Below, one piece after another: positions 33,136 through 43,142 of a stretch of 64,000 bases of DNA. The stretch is from Caldovatus sediminis (GTDB lineage: Bacteria; Pseudomonadota; Alphaproteobacteria; Acetobacterales; Acetobacteraceae). Below the pieces are notes generated by a model. The model was not told the DNA's origin, ran no database searches, and was given only the letters and a program-made list of their open reading frames with translations. A program made the translations under genes and the position numbers. The stretch covers positions 166,261 through 230,260 of the forward strand of contig NZ_BMKS01000005.1 in assembly GCF_014644455.1 (NCBI RefSeq). Direction: 5' to 3'. Position 1 is the first letter of the stretch. The number at the start of each line of letters is the position of its first letter.

Positions 33136-33930
33136 ATGGCCGGTGCGGTGGAGTGGCGGAAGAGCCTGGTCGAGGTCGCCGGGGTGCGGGTGGCGCTGAG
33201 CCGCGCCGGCAGCGGCCCGCCGCTGCTCCTCCTGCACCGCGACACCGGCACGCTCGAGCGCCTGCCCTTCCACGACGCGCTCGCCGAGCGCTTCGACGTG
33301 CTGATCCCGCGCCATCCCGGCTACGGCAGCGAGGCGCAGCGCGCGGACTGGATGCGCAGCGTGCGCGACCTCGCCGTGGTGCACCGCTGGCTGCTCTCCG
33401 CGCTCGGCATCGAGCGCTGCGCGGGGCTGCTCGGCCTCGGCTTCGGCGGCTGGGTGGCGGCGGAGATGGCGACGATGGCGCCGCGCGACCTGGACAGGCT
33501 CGTGCTGGTCGGGCCGATGGGCATCAGGCCGCCGGGCGAGGACCACATCCTCGACCAGGCGCTGCTGAGCTACATCGACTACGCCCGCGCCGGCTTCCAC
33601 GACCAGGCGCGGTTCGACGCGATCTACGGCGCCGATCCCTCGACCGACCAGCTCGTCGAGTGGGACATCTGCCGCGAGACGAGCTTCCGCATCGCGTGGA
33701 AGCCCTACATGTACAGCCAGACCCTGCCGCACCTGCTCGGCGCCGTGCGCGCGCCGGCGCTGGTGGTGTGGGGCGCGGAGGACCGCGTGGTGCCGCCGAG
33801 CGCGGCGGAGCGCTGGATGGCGGGCCTGCGCGGCGCGCGGCTCGAGATGCTGCCGGAATGCGGCCATTGCGTGGAAATGGAGAGGCCGTCGGAGCTGGCC
33901 CGGCTGGTCGCCGGCTTCGTCGCGGGCTGA
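33136..33930 (+). CDS. Alpha/beta hydrolase-fold protein lacking the nucleophile Ser
   Basis: It has 264 residues with a clear alpha/beta hydrolase fold: LLLHRDTGT (31-39) at the oxyanion turn, IPRHPGYGSE (57-66), acid D216 in WGAEDRVVP and His H244 in ECGHCVEMERP. The nucleophile elbow, normally G-x-S-x-G, reads G100-L-G-F-G104, so Gly102 occupies the Ser position and no hydroxyl or thiol is there. Either it does not hydrolyse by the usual mechanism, it is a cofactor-less dioxygenase/lyase-like variant, or it is inactive. ATG 33136 follows GGGAGGGA about 8 bases upstream. The flavin monooxygenase gene starts 20 bases after its stop, so both act in one pathway of unknown substrate. Confidence 0.85.
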   Translation: MAGAVEWRKSLVEVAGVRVALSRAGSGPPLLLLHRDTGTLERLPFHDALAERFDVLIPRHPGYGSEAQRADWMRSVRDLAVVHRWLLSALGIERCAGLLGLGFGGWVAAEMATMAPRDLDRLVLVGPMGIRPPGEDHILDQALLSYIDYARAGFHDQARFDAIYGADPSTDQLVEWDICRETSFRIAWKPYMYSQTLPHLLGAVRAPALVVWGAEDRVVPPSAAERWMAGLRGARLEMLPECGHCVEMERPSELARLVAGFVAG

Positions 33931-33950
33931 GGCGGGAGGAGCGGCGCGCC

Positions 33951-35198
33951 ATGGAGATCCTGTACTTCACCGAGCAGCCCATGTCCGCCTACCCGGTCGA
34001 GGAGGGGCGGAAGTTCGGCGCCACGGCGCTGATGTTCTCCAACCGGCACTTCGATCCGGTCGCCGGCTCGCGGCTCTACAACGAGTACATCGAGCAGTAC
34101 CGCCTCGCCGAGGCGGTCGGCTTCGACGGCATCATGCTGAACGAGCACCACAACGCGCCGTTCTGCATGCAGGCCAAGTGCAACATCTTCGCCGCGATCC
34201 TCGCCGCCATCACCGAGCGGGTGCGGATCGTGCTGCTCGGCAACCCGCTGCCGCTCGCCGAGAACCCGGTGCGGCTGGCGGAGGAGCTGGCGATGGTGGA
34301 CATGATCTCGAAGGGCCGCCTCGTCTCCGGCTTCGTGCGCGGCGGCGGGCAGGAGCAGCTCGCCACCGGGGTGAACCCGGCCTACAACCGCGAGCGCTTC
34401 GAGGAGGCGCACGACCTGATCGTGCGCACCTGGACCGAGTTCGGCCCCTTCCGCTGGGAGGGCGCGCACTACCAGCAGCGGGTGGTGAACCCCTGGGCGC
34501 TGCCGCTGCAGAAGCCGCATCCGCGCATCTGGATCCCCGGCGTGATCAGCCGCGAGACGGTGGTCTGGGCGGCGCGGCACCGCTACCCCTACATCGCGCT
34601 CAACACCACGGTCGAGCAGACGCAGCGCATCTGGAAGCTCTACGACGACACCGCGGCCGAGGTCGGGTTCGAGGGCGGCCCGCCCTACCACGGCTACCTC
34701 AAGCAGGTGCACGTGGCGGAGACCGAGGAGAAGGCGATCGAGAACGCGCGGCAGTTCATGTGGATGCAGGGCGAGTTCACCGGCCTCGCGCATCCCGTGT
34801 GGAGCACGCCGTCGGGCTATTCCTCGCCGGAGAACCGGCGGGGGTTCGTGGAGTTCTCGGTCGGGCGCGGCGGCAATCCGCGCCGCCGCCCGCCCTTCGA
34901 GGAGCAGCTCGCGAGCAACATGATCATCGCCGGCACGCCGAGGACGGTGATCGCCAAGCTGCGGCAGGTGATGGAGCAGACGCGGCCGGGGATCATGGCG
35001 ATGTGGGCGAACGACGGCGCGGTGTCGCACCGGGACTCGATGACCTGCATCCGCCTGTTCGGGCAGGAGGTGCTTCCGGCGATGCGCGAGATCGCGAGGG
35101 AGCTCGACCTGAAGAGCCCGTTCGAGGCGGCGACGCCGGTGAGCCTCGCCTTCTCGGCCGACCTGGCGCCGAAGGCGCCCGCCGCCGCGGCGGAGTGA
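33951..35198 (+). CDS. LLM-class (luciferase-like) flavin-dependent monooxygenase
   Basis: A flavin-dependent monooxygenase of the bacterial luciferase superfamily. It uses FMN reduced by a separate reductase and has 415 residues. TIM-barrel features seen: LAEAVGFDGIMLNEHH (95% of the family has this E-H region), RIVLLGNPLPLAENPVRLAEE, MISKGRLVSGFVRGGGQEQ, and the C-terminal GTPRTVIAKLRQV. The start ATG 33951 is set by GGGAGGAG (33934-33941). It is probably co-transcribed with the hydrolase-like gene. Relatives oxidise alkanes, sulphonates or aromatic breakdown products; the substrate cannot be given. Confidence 0.88.
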   Translation: MEILYFTEQPMSAYPVEEGRKFGATALMFSNRHFDPVAGSRLYNEYIEQYRLAEAVGFDGIMLNEHHNAPFCMQAKCNIFAAILAAITERVRIVLLGNPLPLAENPVRLAEELAMVDMISKGRLVSGFVRGGGQEQLATGVNPAYNRERFEEAHDLIVRTWTEFGPFRWEGAHYQQRVVNPWALPLQKPHPRIWIPGVISRETVVWAARHRYPYIALNTTVEQTQRIWKLYDDTAAEVGFEGGPPYHGYLKQVHVAETEEKAIENARQFMWMQGEFTGLAHPVWSTPSGYSSPENRRGFVEFSVGRGGNPRRRPPFEEQLASNMIIAGTPRTVIAKLRQVMEQTRPGIMAMWANDGAVSHRDSMTCIRLFGQEVLPAMREIARELDLKSPFEAATPVSLAFSADLAPKAPAAAAE

Positions 35199-35226
35199 TC
35201 GGGCGCGGCGGGCCGCATTTTCCGCC

Positions 35227-35257
35227 TTGCCCGCGGCGCCGGCGGCGGCGAGACAAT
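35227..35257 (+). promoter_or_regulatory. Weak candidate promoter before the thiolase gene
   Basis: TTGCCC (35227-35232) and GACAAT (35252-35257) match 4 of 6 consensus bases each, but the spacer of 19 bases is long. It would give a leader of about 50 bases to ATG 35316, which has GGGAGAG upstream. Confidence 0.28.
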
Positions 35258-35315
35258 TCCGGACGGCTCCGGCCCGACGCGCGCCGGGGCCACCCCGTGC
35301 AGGGAGAGCACCGAC

Positions 35316-36623
35316 ATGCCCGAGGCTGCCGCCGCCACCACGACGACGTCCAGGACGGACCGCGCCCTCGCCTCCGCCTGGGAGGACGCCTGGCTGCTCG
35401 ACGGCGTGCGCACGCCCTTCGCCGATCTCTGCGGCCCCTTCGCCCAGGTCTCGCCGACCGACCTCGGCATCAAGGCGGCGCGCGAGGCGCTGGCGCGCGC
35501 CGCGGTGGCGCCGGAGGAGGTGGGGACGGTCATCGCCGGCAGCCTCGCGCCCGGCGGCTTCGACGCGCTCTACCTGCCGCGCCATGTCGGCCTCTACGCC
35601 GGCGTGCCGATCGAGGTGCCCTCGGTGCTCGTCCAGCGGCTCTGCGGCACCGGCATCGAGGCGCTGATCCAGGCCGCGGACACGGTGACGCACAAGGAGG
35701 GGATCGAGGTCGCGCTCTGCGTCGGCACCGAGAGCATGAGCCGCAACCCGGTCGCCGCCTTCACCCACCGCACCGGCTTCGGCCTCGGCAGGGTGGAGTT
35801 CAAGGACTTCCTCTGGGAGGCGCTGCACGACCCGGCGCCGGGCGTGAACATGGGCGGCACGGCGGAGGAGCTCGCGCGCCGCTACCAGATCACCCGCGCC
35901 GAGGTGGACGCCTTCGCCGCGCGCAGCTTCGACCGCGCCCTCGCGGCGCAGGCGAGCGGCTTCCTCGAGGGCGAGATCGCGCCGGTGCGGAGCGAGGTCT
36001 TCACGCGGGAGGGCTACGCGGACCGCGCCATCGAGCTGCCGCGCAAGGTCGAGGAGGTGCGCGCGGACACGCATGTCCGCCCCTCGCCGGTGGAGGCGCT
36101 GGCGAAGATCCGGCCGGCCTTCGGCGGCGTGCAGACCGGGGGCAATTCCTCCGGCATGGTGGACGGCGCGGCGGCGGCGCTGGTCGTCTCCGGCGCCTGG
36201 CTGCGCGCCAACCGGCGCGCGCCGCTGGCGCGGCTGGTCGCGGGGGTCGCGGTCGGCTGCCCGCCGGAGATCATGGGCATCGGCCCGGTGCCGGCGATCC
36301 GCGCGCTGCTCGCCCGCACCGGCAGGACGCTCGCCGAGATAGACCGCATCGAGATCAACGAGGCCTTCGGCGCCCAGGTGATGGCCTGCGCGCGCGAGCT
36401 CGGCCTCGACGAGGACCGGCTGAACGTGAACGGCGGCGCCATCGCCATCGGCCACCCGCTGGCGGCGACGGGGCTGCGCATCGCGGTGACGCTGGCGCGC
36501 GAGCTGAGGCGCAGCGGCGGGCGCCTCGGCATCGCCTCCGCCTGCATCGGCGGCGGGCAGGGGATCGCGCTGCTGGTCGAGAACCCGGAGGCGGCGGCGG
36601 GCGGTGGCGCCGGCGCGCACTGA
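35316..36623 (+). CDS. Thiolase (acetyl-CoA acyltransferase family)
   Basis: A thiolase of 435 residues, slightly longer than the usual 390-400, the excess being a Ala/Thr-rich N-terminus. Nucleophile C110 in QRLCGTGIEAL, catalytic His H380 in AIAIGHPLAATG and second Cys C410 in ASACIGGGQG are all in place. INEAFGAQV (Glu-Ala-Phe) is also present. The CoA-site turn reads TGGNSSGMVDGAAA rather than the common TAGNASGINDGAAA, suggesting a divergent substrate. It cleaves or forms a 3-ketoacyl-CoA. The hot-dog thioesterase gene starts 20 bases before its stop, so the two are translationally linked. Confidence 0.93.
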   Translation: MPEAAAATTTTSRTDRALASAWEDAWLLDGVRTPFADLCGPFAQVSPTDLGIKAAREALARAAVAPEEVGTVIAGSLAPGGFDALYLPRHVGLYAGVPIEVPSVLVQRLCGTGIEALIQAADTVTHKEGIEVALCVGTESMSRNPVAAFTHRTGFGLGRVEFKDFLWEALHDPAPGVNMGGTAEELARRYQITRAEVDAFAARSFDRALAAQASGFLEGEIAPVRSEVFTREGYADRAIELPRKVEEVRADTHVRPSPVEALAKIRPAFGGVQTGGNSSGMVDGAAAALVVSGAWLRANRRAPLARLVAGVAVGCPPEIMGIGPVPAIRALLARTGRTLAEIDRIEINEAFGAQVMACARELGLDEDRLNVNGGAIAIGHPLAATGLRIAVTLARELRRSGGRLGIASACIGGGQGIALLVENPEAAAGGGAGAH

Positions 36624-37068
36624 CGGCGGGCCGCCCGGCTTCGTCCACGCGCGGCGCCTCGCCATCGAGTGGGGCGACTGCGACCCGGCGGGGATCGTCT
36701 TCTATCCCCGCTACTTCGCCATGTTCGACGCGAGCACGGCGGCGCTGTTCGCCGCCGCGCTCGGCATGGGCAAGGCCGCGATGCTCCGCCGCTTCGGCAT
36801 CATCGGCATCCCGATGGTGGACACGCGGGCGTGGTTCCACGCGCCGAGCCGCTTCGGCGACGAGGTCGCGATCGAGAGCCGGGTGACGGCCTTCCGCCGC
36901 TCCAGCTTCGACGTCGCGCACCGGCTGCTGCGCGCCGACGGCACGCTCGGCGTCGAGGGGTTCGAGACCCGCGTCTGGGCGGCGCGCCATCCGGAGGACC
37001 CGGAGCGGATCCGGGGGGTCCCGGTGCCGGAGGAGGTGGTCGCGGCCTTCGCCGCCGCCCGGGCCTAG
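36604..37068 (+). CDS. Hot-dog acyl-CoA thioesterase (4-hydroxybenzoyl-CoA thioesterase-like)
   Basis: It has 154 residues with a single 4HBT hot-dog fold. The active-site motif EWGDCDPAGIVFYPRYFAMFD has the catalytic Asp of the 4HBT Pseudomonas-type family (D-x-D/N-P-x-G-x-x-x-Y-P). MVDTRAWFHAPSRFGDEVAIE and FETRVWA follow the family. It hydrolyses an acyl- or aroyl-CoA, which suggests that the module handles an aromatic or branched acid. The start is GTG 36604, the only start that leaves the conserved motif intact, and it overlaps the thiolase gene by 20 bases. Confidence 0.9.
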   Translation: MAPARTDGGPPGFVHARRLAIEWGDCDPAGIVFYPRYFAMFDASTAALFAAALGMGKAAMLRRFGIIGIPMVDTRAWFHAPSRFGDEVAIESRVTAFRRSSFDVAHRLLRADGTLGVEGFETRVWAARHPEDPERIRGVPVPEEVVAAFAAARA

Positions 37069-37128
37069 CCGGCCCCGGCCCCGGCTGGCATTCTGCCGGC
37101 CGCCTTCCAACGCGGGGATCGTGGACGG

Positions 37129-38202
37129 ATGCAGGACACCAGGGCCGGCGGCGCGCCGGTGCGGCTCAGGATCGGCTATCTCGGCAAGCCGCCGCACCCG
37201 ACGTTCTTCGAGCTCGCGCGCGCGCACCCCGAGCTCGAATTCGTCGAGATCGCGCCGGCCGATTCGGGCGAGGCGATGCGCGCGCCGCTCCGCGCCTGCC
37301 ACGCCTACTACGTGAGGGCGTCGCGGCAGGAGCTGCCGAAGCCGCTGCACGTGACGGCGGAGTTCCTGGCCGCGGTGCCGAACCTGCTGGCGATGGTGAG
37401 CTCCGGCGCCGGCTTCGACCCGATCGACCTCGCCGCCTGCACCGACGCCGGCGTGCCGGTGATCAACCAGGCGGGCGCCAACGCGCAGGGCGTGGCGGAG
37501 CACGCGGTCGGCATGATGCTCGGCCTGCTCAAGCGCATGCCGGAGACGGGGGCGGCGATGCGGGCGGGGCGGGCGCAGGACCGCGCGGCCTTCATGGGGC
37601 GCGAGATCACGGGCCGCACCGTCGGCCTGGTCGGGATCGGCAATGTCGGCACGCGGGTCGCGGCGATCCTGCGCGCGGGCTTCGGCTGCCGCGTGCTCGC
37701 GGCCGATCCGTTCCTGGATGCCGCCACGGTGGCGGAGCGCGGGGCGGAGAAGGTGGAGCTGCCGGCGCTGCTCGCCGAGAGCGACGTGGTCTCGCTGCAC
37801 TGCCCCTACGACGCGACGACGCGCGGCATGTTCGGCGCGGCGGCCTTCGCGGCGATGCGCGAGGGCGCGGTGTTCGTCACCACCGCGCGCGGCGGCATCC
37901 ACGACGAGGCGGCGCTGCTCGCCGCGCTGGAGTCCGGCCGCCTCGCGGGCGCGGGGCTCGACGTCTGGGTGGACGAGCCGCCGCCGGTGGACCACCCGCT
38001 GCTCTCGCACCCGCGGGTGATCGCGACGCAGCACACGGCGGGCGTGACGGATGAGAGCCGCAGGCGCATCGCGCGCTACGCGGTGGAGGCCTTCGCCGAC
38101 ATCGCCGCCGGGCGCCGCCCGCCGCGGGTGCAGAACCCGCAGGCGCTGGACCGCTACCGCGCGCGCTGGGCGGCGGTGTTCGGCCGCGAGCCGGGGTTCT
38201 GA
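37129..38202 (+). CDS. D-isomer 2-hydroxyacid dehydrogenase
   Basis: An NAD(P)-dependent 2-hydroxyacid dehydrogenase of 357 residues. Nucleotide-binding VGLVGIGNVGTRVA is at about 165-178. Catalytic residues are the Arg in VTTARGGIHDE, the Glu in DVWVDEPPPVDHP and the His in IATQHTAGVTDES. The usual Asn preceding the catalytic Arg is Thr here. It reduces or oxidises a 2-oxo/2-hydroxy acid; a phosphoglycerate or glyoxylate role is possible but not supported by neighbours. ATG 37129 lies 60 bases after the thioesterase gene. It faces the TIM-barrel isomerase gene, with the 3' ends 19 bases apart. Confidence 0.9.
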   Translation: MQDTRAGGAPVRLRIGYLGKPPHPTFFELARAHPELEFVEIAPADSGEAMRAPLRACHAYYVRASRQELPKPLHVTAEFLAAVPNLLAMVSSGAGFDPIDLAACTDAGVPVINQAGANAQGVAEHAVGMMLGLLKRMPETGAAMRAGRAQDRAAFMGREITGRTVGLVGIGNVGTRVAAILRAGFGCRVLAADPFLDAATVAERGAEKVELPALLAESDVVSLHCPYDATTRGMFGAAAFAAMREGAVFVTTARGGIHDEAALLAALESGRLAGAGLDVWVDEPPPVDHPLLSHPRVIATQHTAGVTDESRRRIARYAVEAFADIAAGRRPPRVQNPQALDRYRARWAAVFGREPGF

Positions 38203-38221
38203 GCGGAGGCGCGCCGCGCCG

Positions 38222-39058
38222 TCAGGCGGGGACGCCGGCGGCGCGCGCCTTCTCGACGAGCCAGTCGCGCGCCGCCTGCATGTCCTCGAGCGAGCCGAAG
38301 GCGTTCATGTAGCGGCCGCGGTAGCCCTTGCCCTCGATGCGGCGGAACATGTCGCCGAAGTCGAAATCGCCCTCGCCGGGGCGGAGGTGCTGCTCCTTGC
38401 CGTTGCGGAAGCAGTCGGCGAGGCGGACCTCCTGCACCCGCTCCCAGGGGAGGCCCTCGACGAAGCCGGCGACGCCCTCCGGCACCAGGTGGGCGTGGTT
38501 GGCGGTGAAGGAGAGGGCAAGGGCAGGCGAGGCGATGCGCTCGTAGTACCAGCGCCATTCCTCCAGCGTGTGGGCGAGGTAGTGCACCTCGGCGTCGGGC
38601 GGCTCCTTGTTCAGGTTCTCGAGCAGCAGGACGACGCCCTTGCCCTCGGCGTAGGCGGCCGCGCGCTTGAGGCGCTCGAGCCCGGCCTCCATGCGCATCG
38701 CGACGTCGGAGGTGAAGTGGTAGCCGGCGTGCACGACGATGCTGCCGGCGCCGAGCCGCGGCGCGACGTCGATGTAGGCGCGCAGATAGGCGTCGGCCGC
38801 CTCCGACAGCAGCGGCGAGTACTCGGCGACGTTCACCGCCGAGAGGGTGTGCAGGCCGAGGTGGATGCCGTGCCGCTCCAGCGCGGCGCGGACGGCGGCG
38901 GCGCGCGCGTCGTCGAAGGCGGTGAAGGCGTTGGCGCCGGTGTCGAGCTGGATGTCGATGTGTCGCACGCCGTTGCGCGCGGCCCATTCGATGCCGTCCT
39001 CCAGCCGCAGCTTGCGGCCGATATCCACGCCGATCCGGTCGCGCAGGGAGTCCGCCAT
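38222..39058 (-). CDS. TIM-barrel sugar isomerase/epimerase-like protein (AP endonuclease 2 family)
   Basis: It has 278 residues and resembles xylose-isomerase-like TIM barrels, which act on sugars, sugar phosphates or 2-keto acids (hydroxypyruvate isomerase-like). Metal-binding residues are plausible at Glu in VVLLLENLNKEP, His in SIVVHAGYHF and ALSFTANHAHL, and Glu near YMNAFGSLED. ATG 39058 has AGGAGGAG about 10 bases upstream, which sets the start, although the frame is open back to 39541 through the broken cyclase gene. The two genes were probably an operon, and the reading frames now run into one another. Confidence 0.88.
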   Translation of the reverse strand: MADSLRDRIGVDIGRKLRLEDGIEWAARNGVRHIDIQLDTGANAFTAFDDARAAAVRAALERHGIHLGLHTLSAVNVAEYSPLLSEAADAYLRAYIDVAPRLGAGSIVVHAGYHFTSDVAMRMEAGLERLKRAAAYAEGKGVVLLLENLNKEPPDAEVHYLAHTLEEWRWYYERIASPALALSFTANHAHLVPEGVAGFVEGLPWERVQEVRLADCFRNGKEQHLRPGEGDFDFGDMFRRIEGKGYRGRYMNAFGSLEDMQAARDWLVEKARAAGVPA

Positions 39059-39708
39059 CGGCCTGTCTCCTCCTCTTCCTCGATCGCGATCACCCGCGCC
39101 GGCGCGTCGTCCGCCCCGGGGCTGAGCCGGATCGGCAGCGCGACGGCGAGGCAGCGCGGCGCGCGCAGCGTCCCCGTGTTGCAGAGAGAGATACTCGAAC
39201 ATGATGACGCCGCGCGCCAGCAGGCGGTGGTGCGAGGCGTGATCCTCCAGAGGCGGGCGCGCCGCGCCGGTGAGGAAGAGGCGGATCGGATAGTCCTGCG
39301 GGAAGTCGAAGCCGACGGCCTCGACGCCGCCCGGGTGCGGCCATTCCGCGGCCTCTGCGGCCATCCAGGGCGCGTCGGCCCAGAATGCCGGCGTGTCCAG
39401 GCCGCGGCGCTCGTCCCAGCGGGTCTTGAGGACCGCGATGTCGCCGCGGCGGAGATGGGCGCCGGCGGTGCGGGCCTCCCCGATCGGGCTGCTCTCCGGC
39501 ACCTCGGAGAGGTCGAGCACCGCGGCATCGCCGAGCGTCATCTCGGGCGTGACGCGTCGATGGTGAAGCCGTGCGGGTTCCGGCCGGCTCGGGTGCCCTC
39601 GCTGCCGTCGCCGGCGGCGTGGCCCGTGAGCAGGCGGCGCCCGACGGGCCAGCGGAAATGGCCGGTGCGGACCGGGGTGGAAAGGGCGATCAGGCGGCGG
39701 GCCGGCAC
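39059..39708 (-). pseudogene. Degraded cyclase-family (kynurenine formamidase-like) gene
   Basis: Three pieces of one metal-dependent cyclase-family hydrolase (PF04199 type) lie in different frames. Piece 1, from GTG 39708, reads RLIALSTPVRTGHFRWPV ... HGFTIDAS and stops at 39538. Its family motif HGFTHxDAPxH has lost a His codon and everything after it. Piece 2, from ATG 39541 (ATGA overlap), reads TLGDAAVLDLSEVPESS ... GVIMFEYLSL. Piece 3, in another frame, reads NTGTLRAPRCLAVALPIRL ... ARVIAIEEE, without its own stop. The break between pieces 2 and 3 is in an (AG)4 tract at 39183-39191. A segment of roughly 15-20 residues with metal ligands is missing between pieces 1 and 2. It is probably non-functional, or misassembled at the tract. 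Confidence 0.75.
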
Positions 39709-39814
39709 CGCGAGGCCGCCTCGTTTCGCGGGCGTGGCTGGCGCGCGGCGGCGCGATCCACCGAGGCCCCTCCCCGGCCGGGCGGTCCGGGCGCGCCCGG
39801 CGGACCGCAACGCT

Positions 39815-39842
39815 TTGAACCGGTGGCGATCTGCCCTATCTG
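39815..39842 (+). promoter_or_regulatory. Candidate sigma70 promoter of lepA
   Basis: TTGAAC (39815-39820), 16-base spacer, TATCTG (39837-39842). It would start transcription near 39849, about 54 bases before ATG 39903. It lies in the gap upstream of lepA, on the opposite strand to the broken cyclase gene. Confidence 0.45.
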
Positions 39843-39902
39843 ACCGGCACAGAGCCGCCGGACCGCCCCCTGCTCCGCCCGCCGGCGCCATCCGGATTCC
39901 CG

Positions 39903-41708
<1,806 letters not shown>

Positions 41709-41729
41709 GGCGGCCGCCGCGCGCCGGCG

Positions 41730-42413
41730 CTACGGCGCCGCCTCCCCGGTGCCGGCCCGCAGGCGGCGGATCTCGGCCGCCAGCACCGCGGGCTGCACGG
41801 CCCGCGGCCAGCGCGCCGGCGCCTCCACCGCCTCGGCGAGGCGGCGCTTGTACTCCGCGCGCGGGATCTCGACCGCGCCGAACTGCGCGAGGTGCGCGGT
41901 CAGGAACTGGGTGTCGAGCAGCGCGAAGCCGCCGAGGCGGAGCAGCGCCACCAGGTGCACCAGCCCCACCTTGGAGGCGTCGCGCGCGCGGCTGAACATG
42001 CTCTCGCCGAAGAAGGCGCCGCCCAGCGCCACGCCGTAGAGCCCGCCGACGAGCCGCCGGTCCTCGCTCCAGACTTCGATCGAATGGGCGTAGCCCTGGC
42101 GGTGCAGGGCGCCGAACAGGCGCTCGATCTCGGGGTTGATCCAGGTGTCCTCGCGCCCGGGGGCGCGCGCCGCGCAGCCCGCGATGACGGCGGCGAAGTC
42201 GGCATCCGCGGTGACCCGGAAGCGCCCGGAGAGCACGGTGCGGGCGAGCCGCCGCGGCAGGTGGAAGCCCTGATCGAGCGGCAGCACGCCGCGCAGCTCG
42301 GGGTCGAGCCAGTAGAGGCGGTCGCCCCAGCGGCTCTCGGCCATGGGGAACAGGCCCGCGCGGTAGGCGCGCAGCATCAGCTCGGGCGTGATCTCGAAGG
42401 AGCGGCGGCTCAT
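41730..42413 (-). CDS. aat: Leucyl/phenylalanyl-tRNA--protein transferase
   Basis: Adds Leu or Phe to the N-terminus of proteins with N-terminal Arg or Lys, marking them for ClpS/ClpAP degradation. It has 227 residues. Conserved stretches: [73 protein letters not shown] and [19 protein letters not shown]. All the family's characteristic motifs are present. ATG 42413 is the natural start. It is a single gene between lepA and the Lrp regulator gene. No Shine-Dalgarno is obvious, and a CATACT element about 25 bases upstream may be part of its promoter. Confidence 0.96.
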   Translation of the reverse strand: MSRRSFEITPELMLRAYRAGLFPMAESRWGDRLYWLDPELRGVLPLDQGFHLPRRLARTVLSGRFRVTADADFAAVIAGCAARAPGREDTWINPEIERLFGALHRQGYAHSIEVWSEDRRLVGGLYGVALGGAFFGESMFSRARDASKVGLVHLVALLRLGGFALLDTQFLTAHLAQFGAVEIPRAEYKRRLAEAVEAPARWPRAVQPAVLAAEIRRLRAGTGEAAP

Positions 42414-42519
42414 GGCGCGGCGGGGGCGGCCTCGGGCCGCCAGTATGGCGCAGGACCGCGCGGCGCGGAAACGGGGCCGCTGCGCGGGCGGCGGCGCCCA
42501 GGCGCCGGCGGCCGGGGGC

Positions 42520-42990
42520 TCATTCCTCCTCCGGCGGCGCCGGGGCGACCGGCAGGATCGCGGTCTCCTTCGCCGTGGCGAGGGCGACCAGCACCTCGGT
42601 GCGGTCCACCGCGGCCTGCCCGCGCAGCCCCGCGAGGAAGCCCTCGAGCGCGGCGAGGTCGGGGAGGCGCAGCTTCAGCAGGTGGGTCCAGACGCCGCTC
42701 ACCTGGTGGCATTCCAGCACCGCCTCCTCGCGCCGCATCGCCTTGCGGAAGGCCGCCTCCTCCTTGGCCCCGCCGCGCAGCGCGACGAAGACGAAGGCGA
42801 GCAGCGGGCATCCGACCGCCGCCGGGTCGAGGTCGGCGCGCCAGCCGCGGATCACCTGGCGCTCCTCCAGCCGCTTCACCCGCTCGGCGGTGGCGGAGAC
42901 GGAAAGCCCCGCGACCTTGGAGAGTTCCGCCAGCCCCGCGCTGCCGTCCTGCTGCAGGGCGACGAGGATCTTCCGGTCTATCGCGTCCAT
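42520..42990 (-). CDS. Lrp/AsnC-family transcriptional regulator
   Basis: A DNA-binding, amino-acid-responsive regulator of 156 residues. The N-terminal helix-turn-helix [15 protein letters not shown] ... [19 protein letters not shown] is the AsnC type, and the C-terminal RAM/effector domain has [19 protein letters not shown] 42990 gives the standard start. CATATC ends 8 bases upstream and no Shine-Dalgarno is seen, so a near-leaderless mRNA is possible. The divergent cupin gene at 43143 is a possible target because Lrp-type regulators often control neighbours. That is only an inference. Confidence 0.93.
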   Translation of the reverse strand: MDAIDRKILVALQQDGSAGLAELSKVAGLSVSATAERVKRLEERQVIRGWRADLDPAAVGCPLLAFVFVALRGGAKEEAAFRKAMRREEAVLECHQVSGVWTHLLKLRLPDLAALEGFLAGLRGQAAVDRTEVLVALATAKETAILPVAPAPPEEE

Positions 42991-43097
42991 GGCCGGAGGA
43001 TATGCGCCTTTCGGGCCGGGCGGAACGGAAGCGGGCGGGGTTCGCGCGGAGGGTTGCGACCGGACGGCCATCCCGCTTCCCGTCCCCAGCCGGGCGC

Positions 43098-43106
43098 TGC
43101 TAGCCT
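43098..43106 (+). promoter_or_regulatory. Extended -10-like TGCTAGCCT before the cupin gene
   Basis: TGC-TAGCCT would place the start near 43113, leaving a 30-base leader with GGAGG (43130-43134). The same core as at 23187 and 30909, but here with a normal leader. No -35 match is seen. Confidence 0.35.
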
Positions 43107-43142
43107 TGCGGGCCTGTCACGCGAATTCCGGAGGTCCCGTCC

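Noticed and set aside
36604..36623. Possible frameshift between thiolase and thioesterase genes
   Set aside because: Both proteins are complete. The 20-base overlap is ordinary coupling with a GTG start.
38222..39541. A 439-residue cyclase-isomerase fusion protein
   Set aside because: A strong ribosome-binding site at the isomerase start and lost metal ligands in the cyclase part argue for two genes, one broken. The fusion frame is noted as a finding because of the tract.
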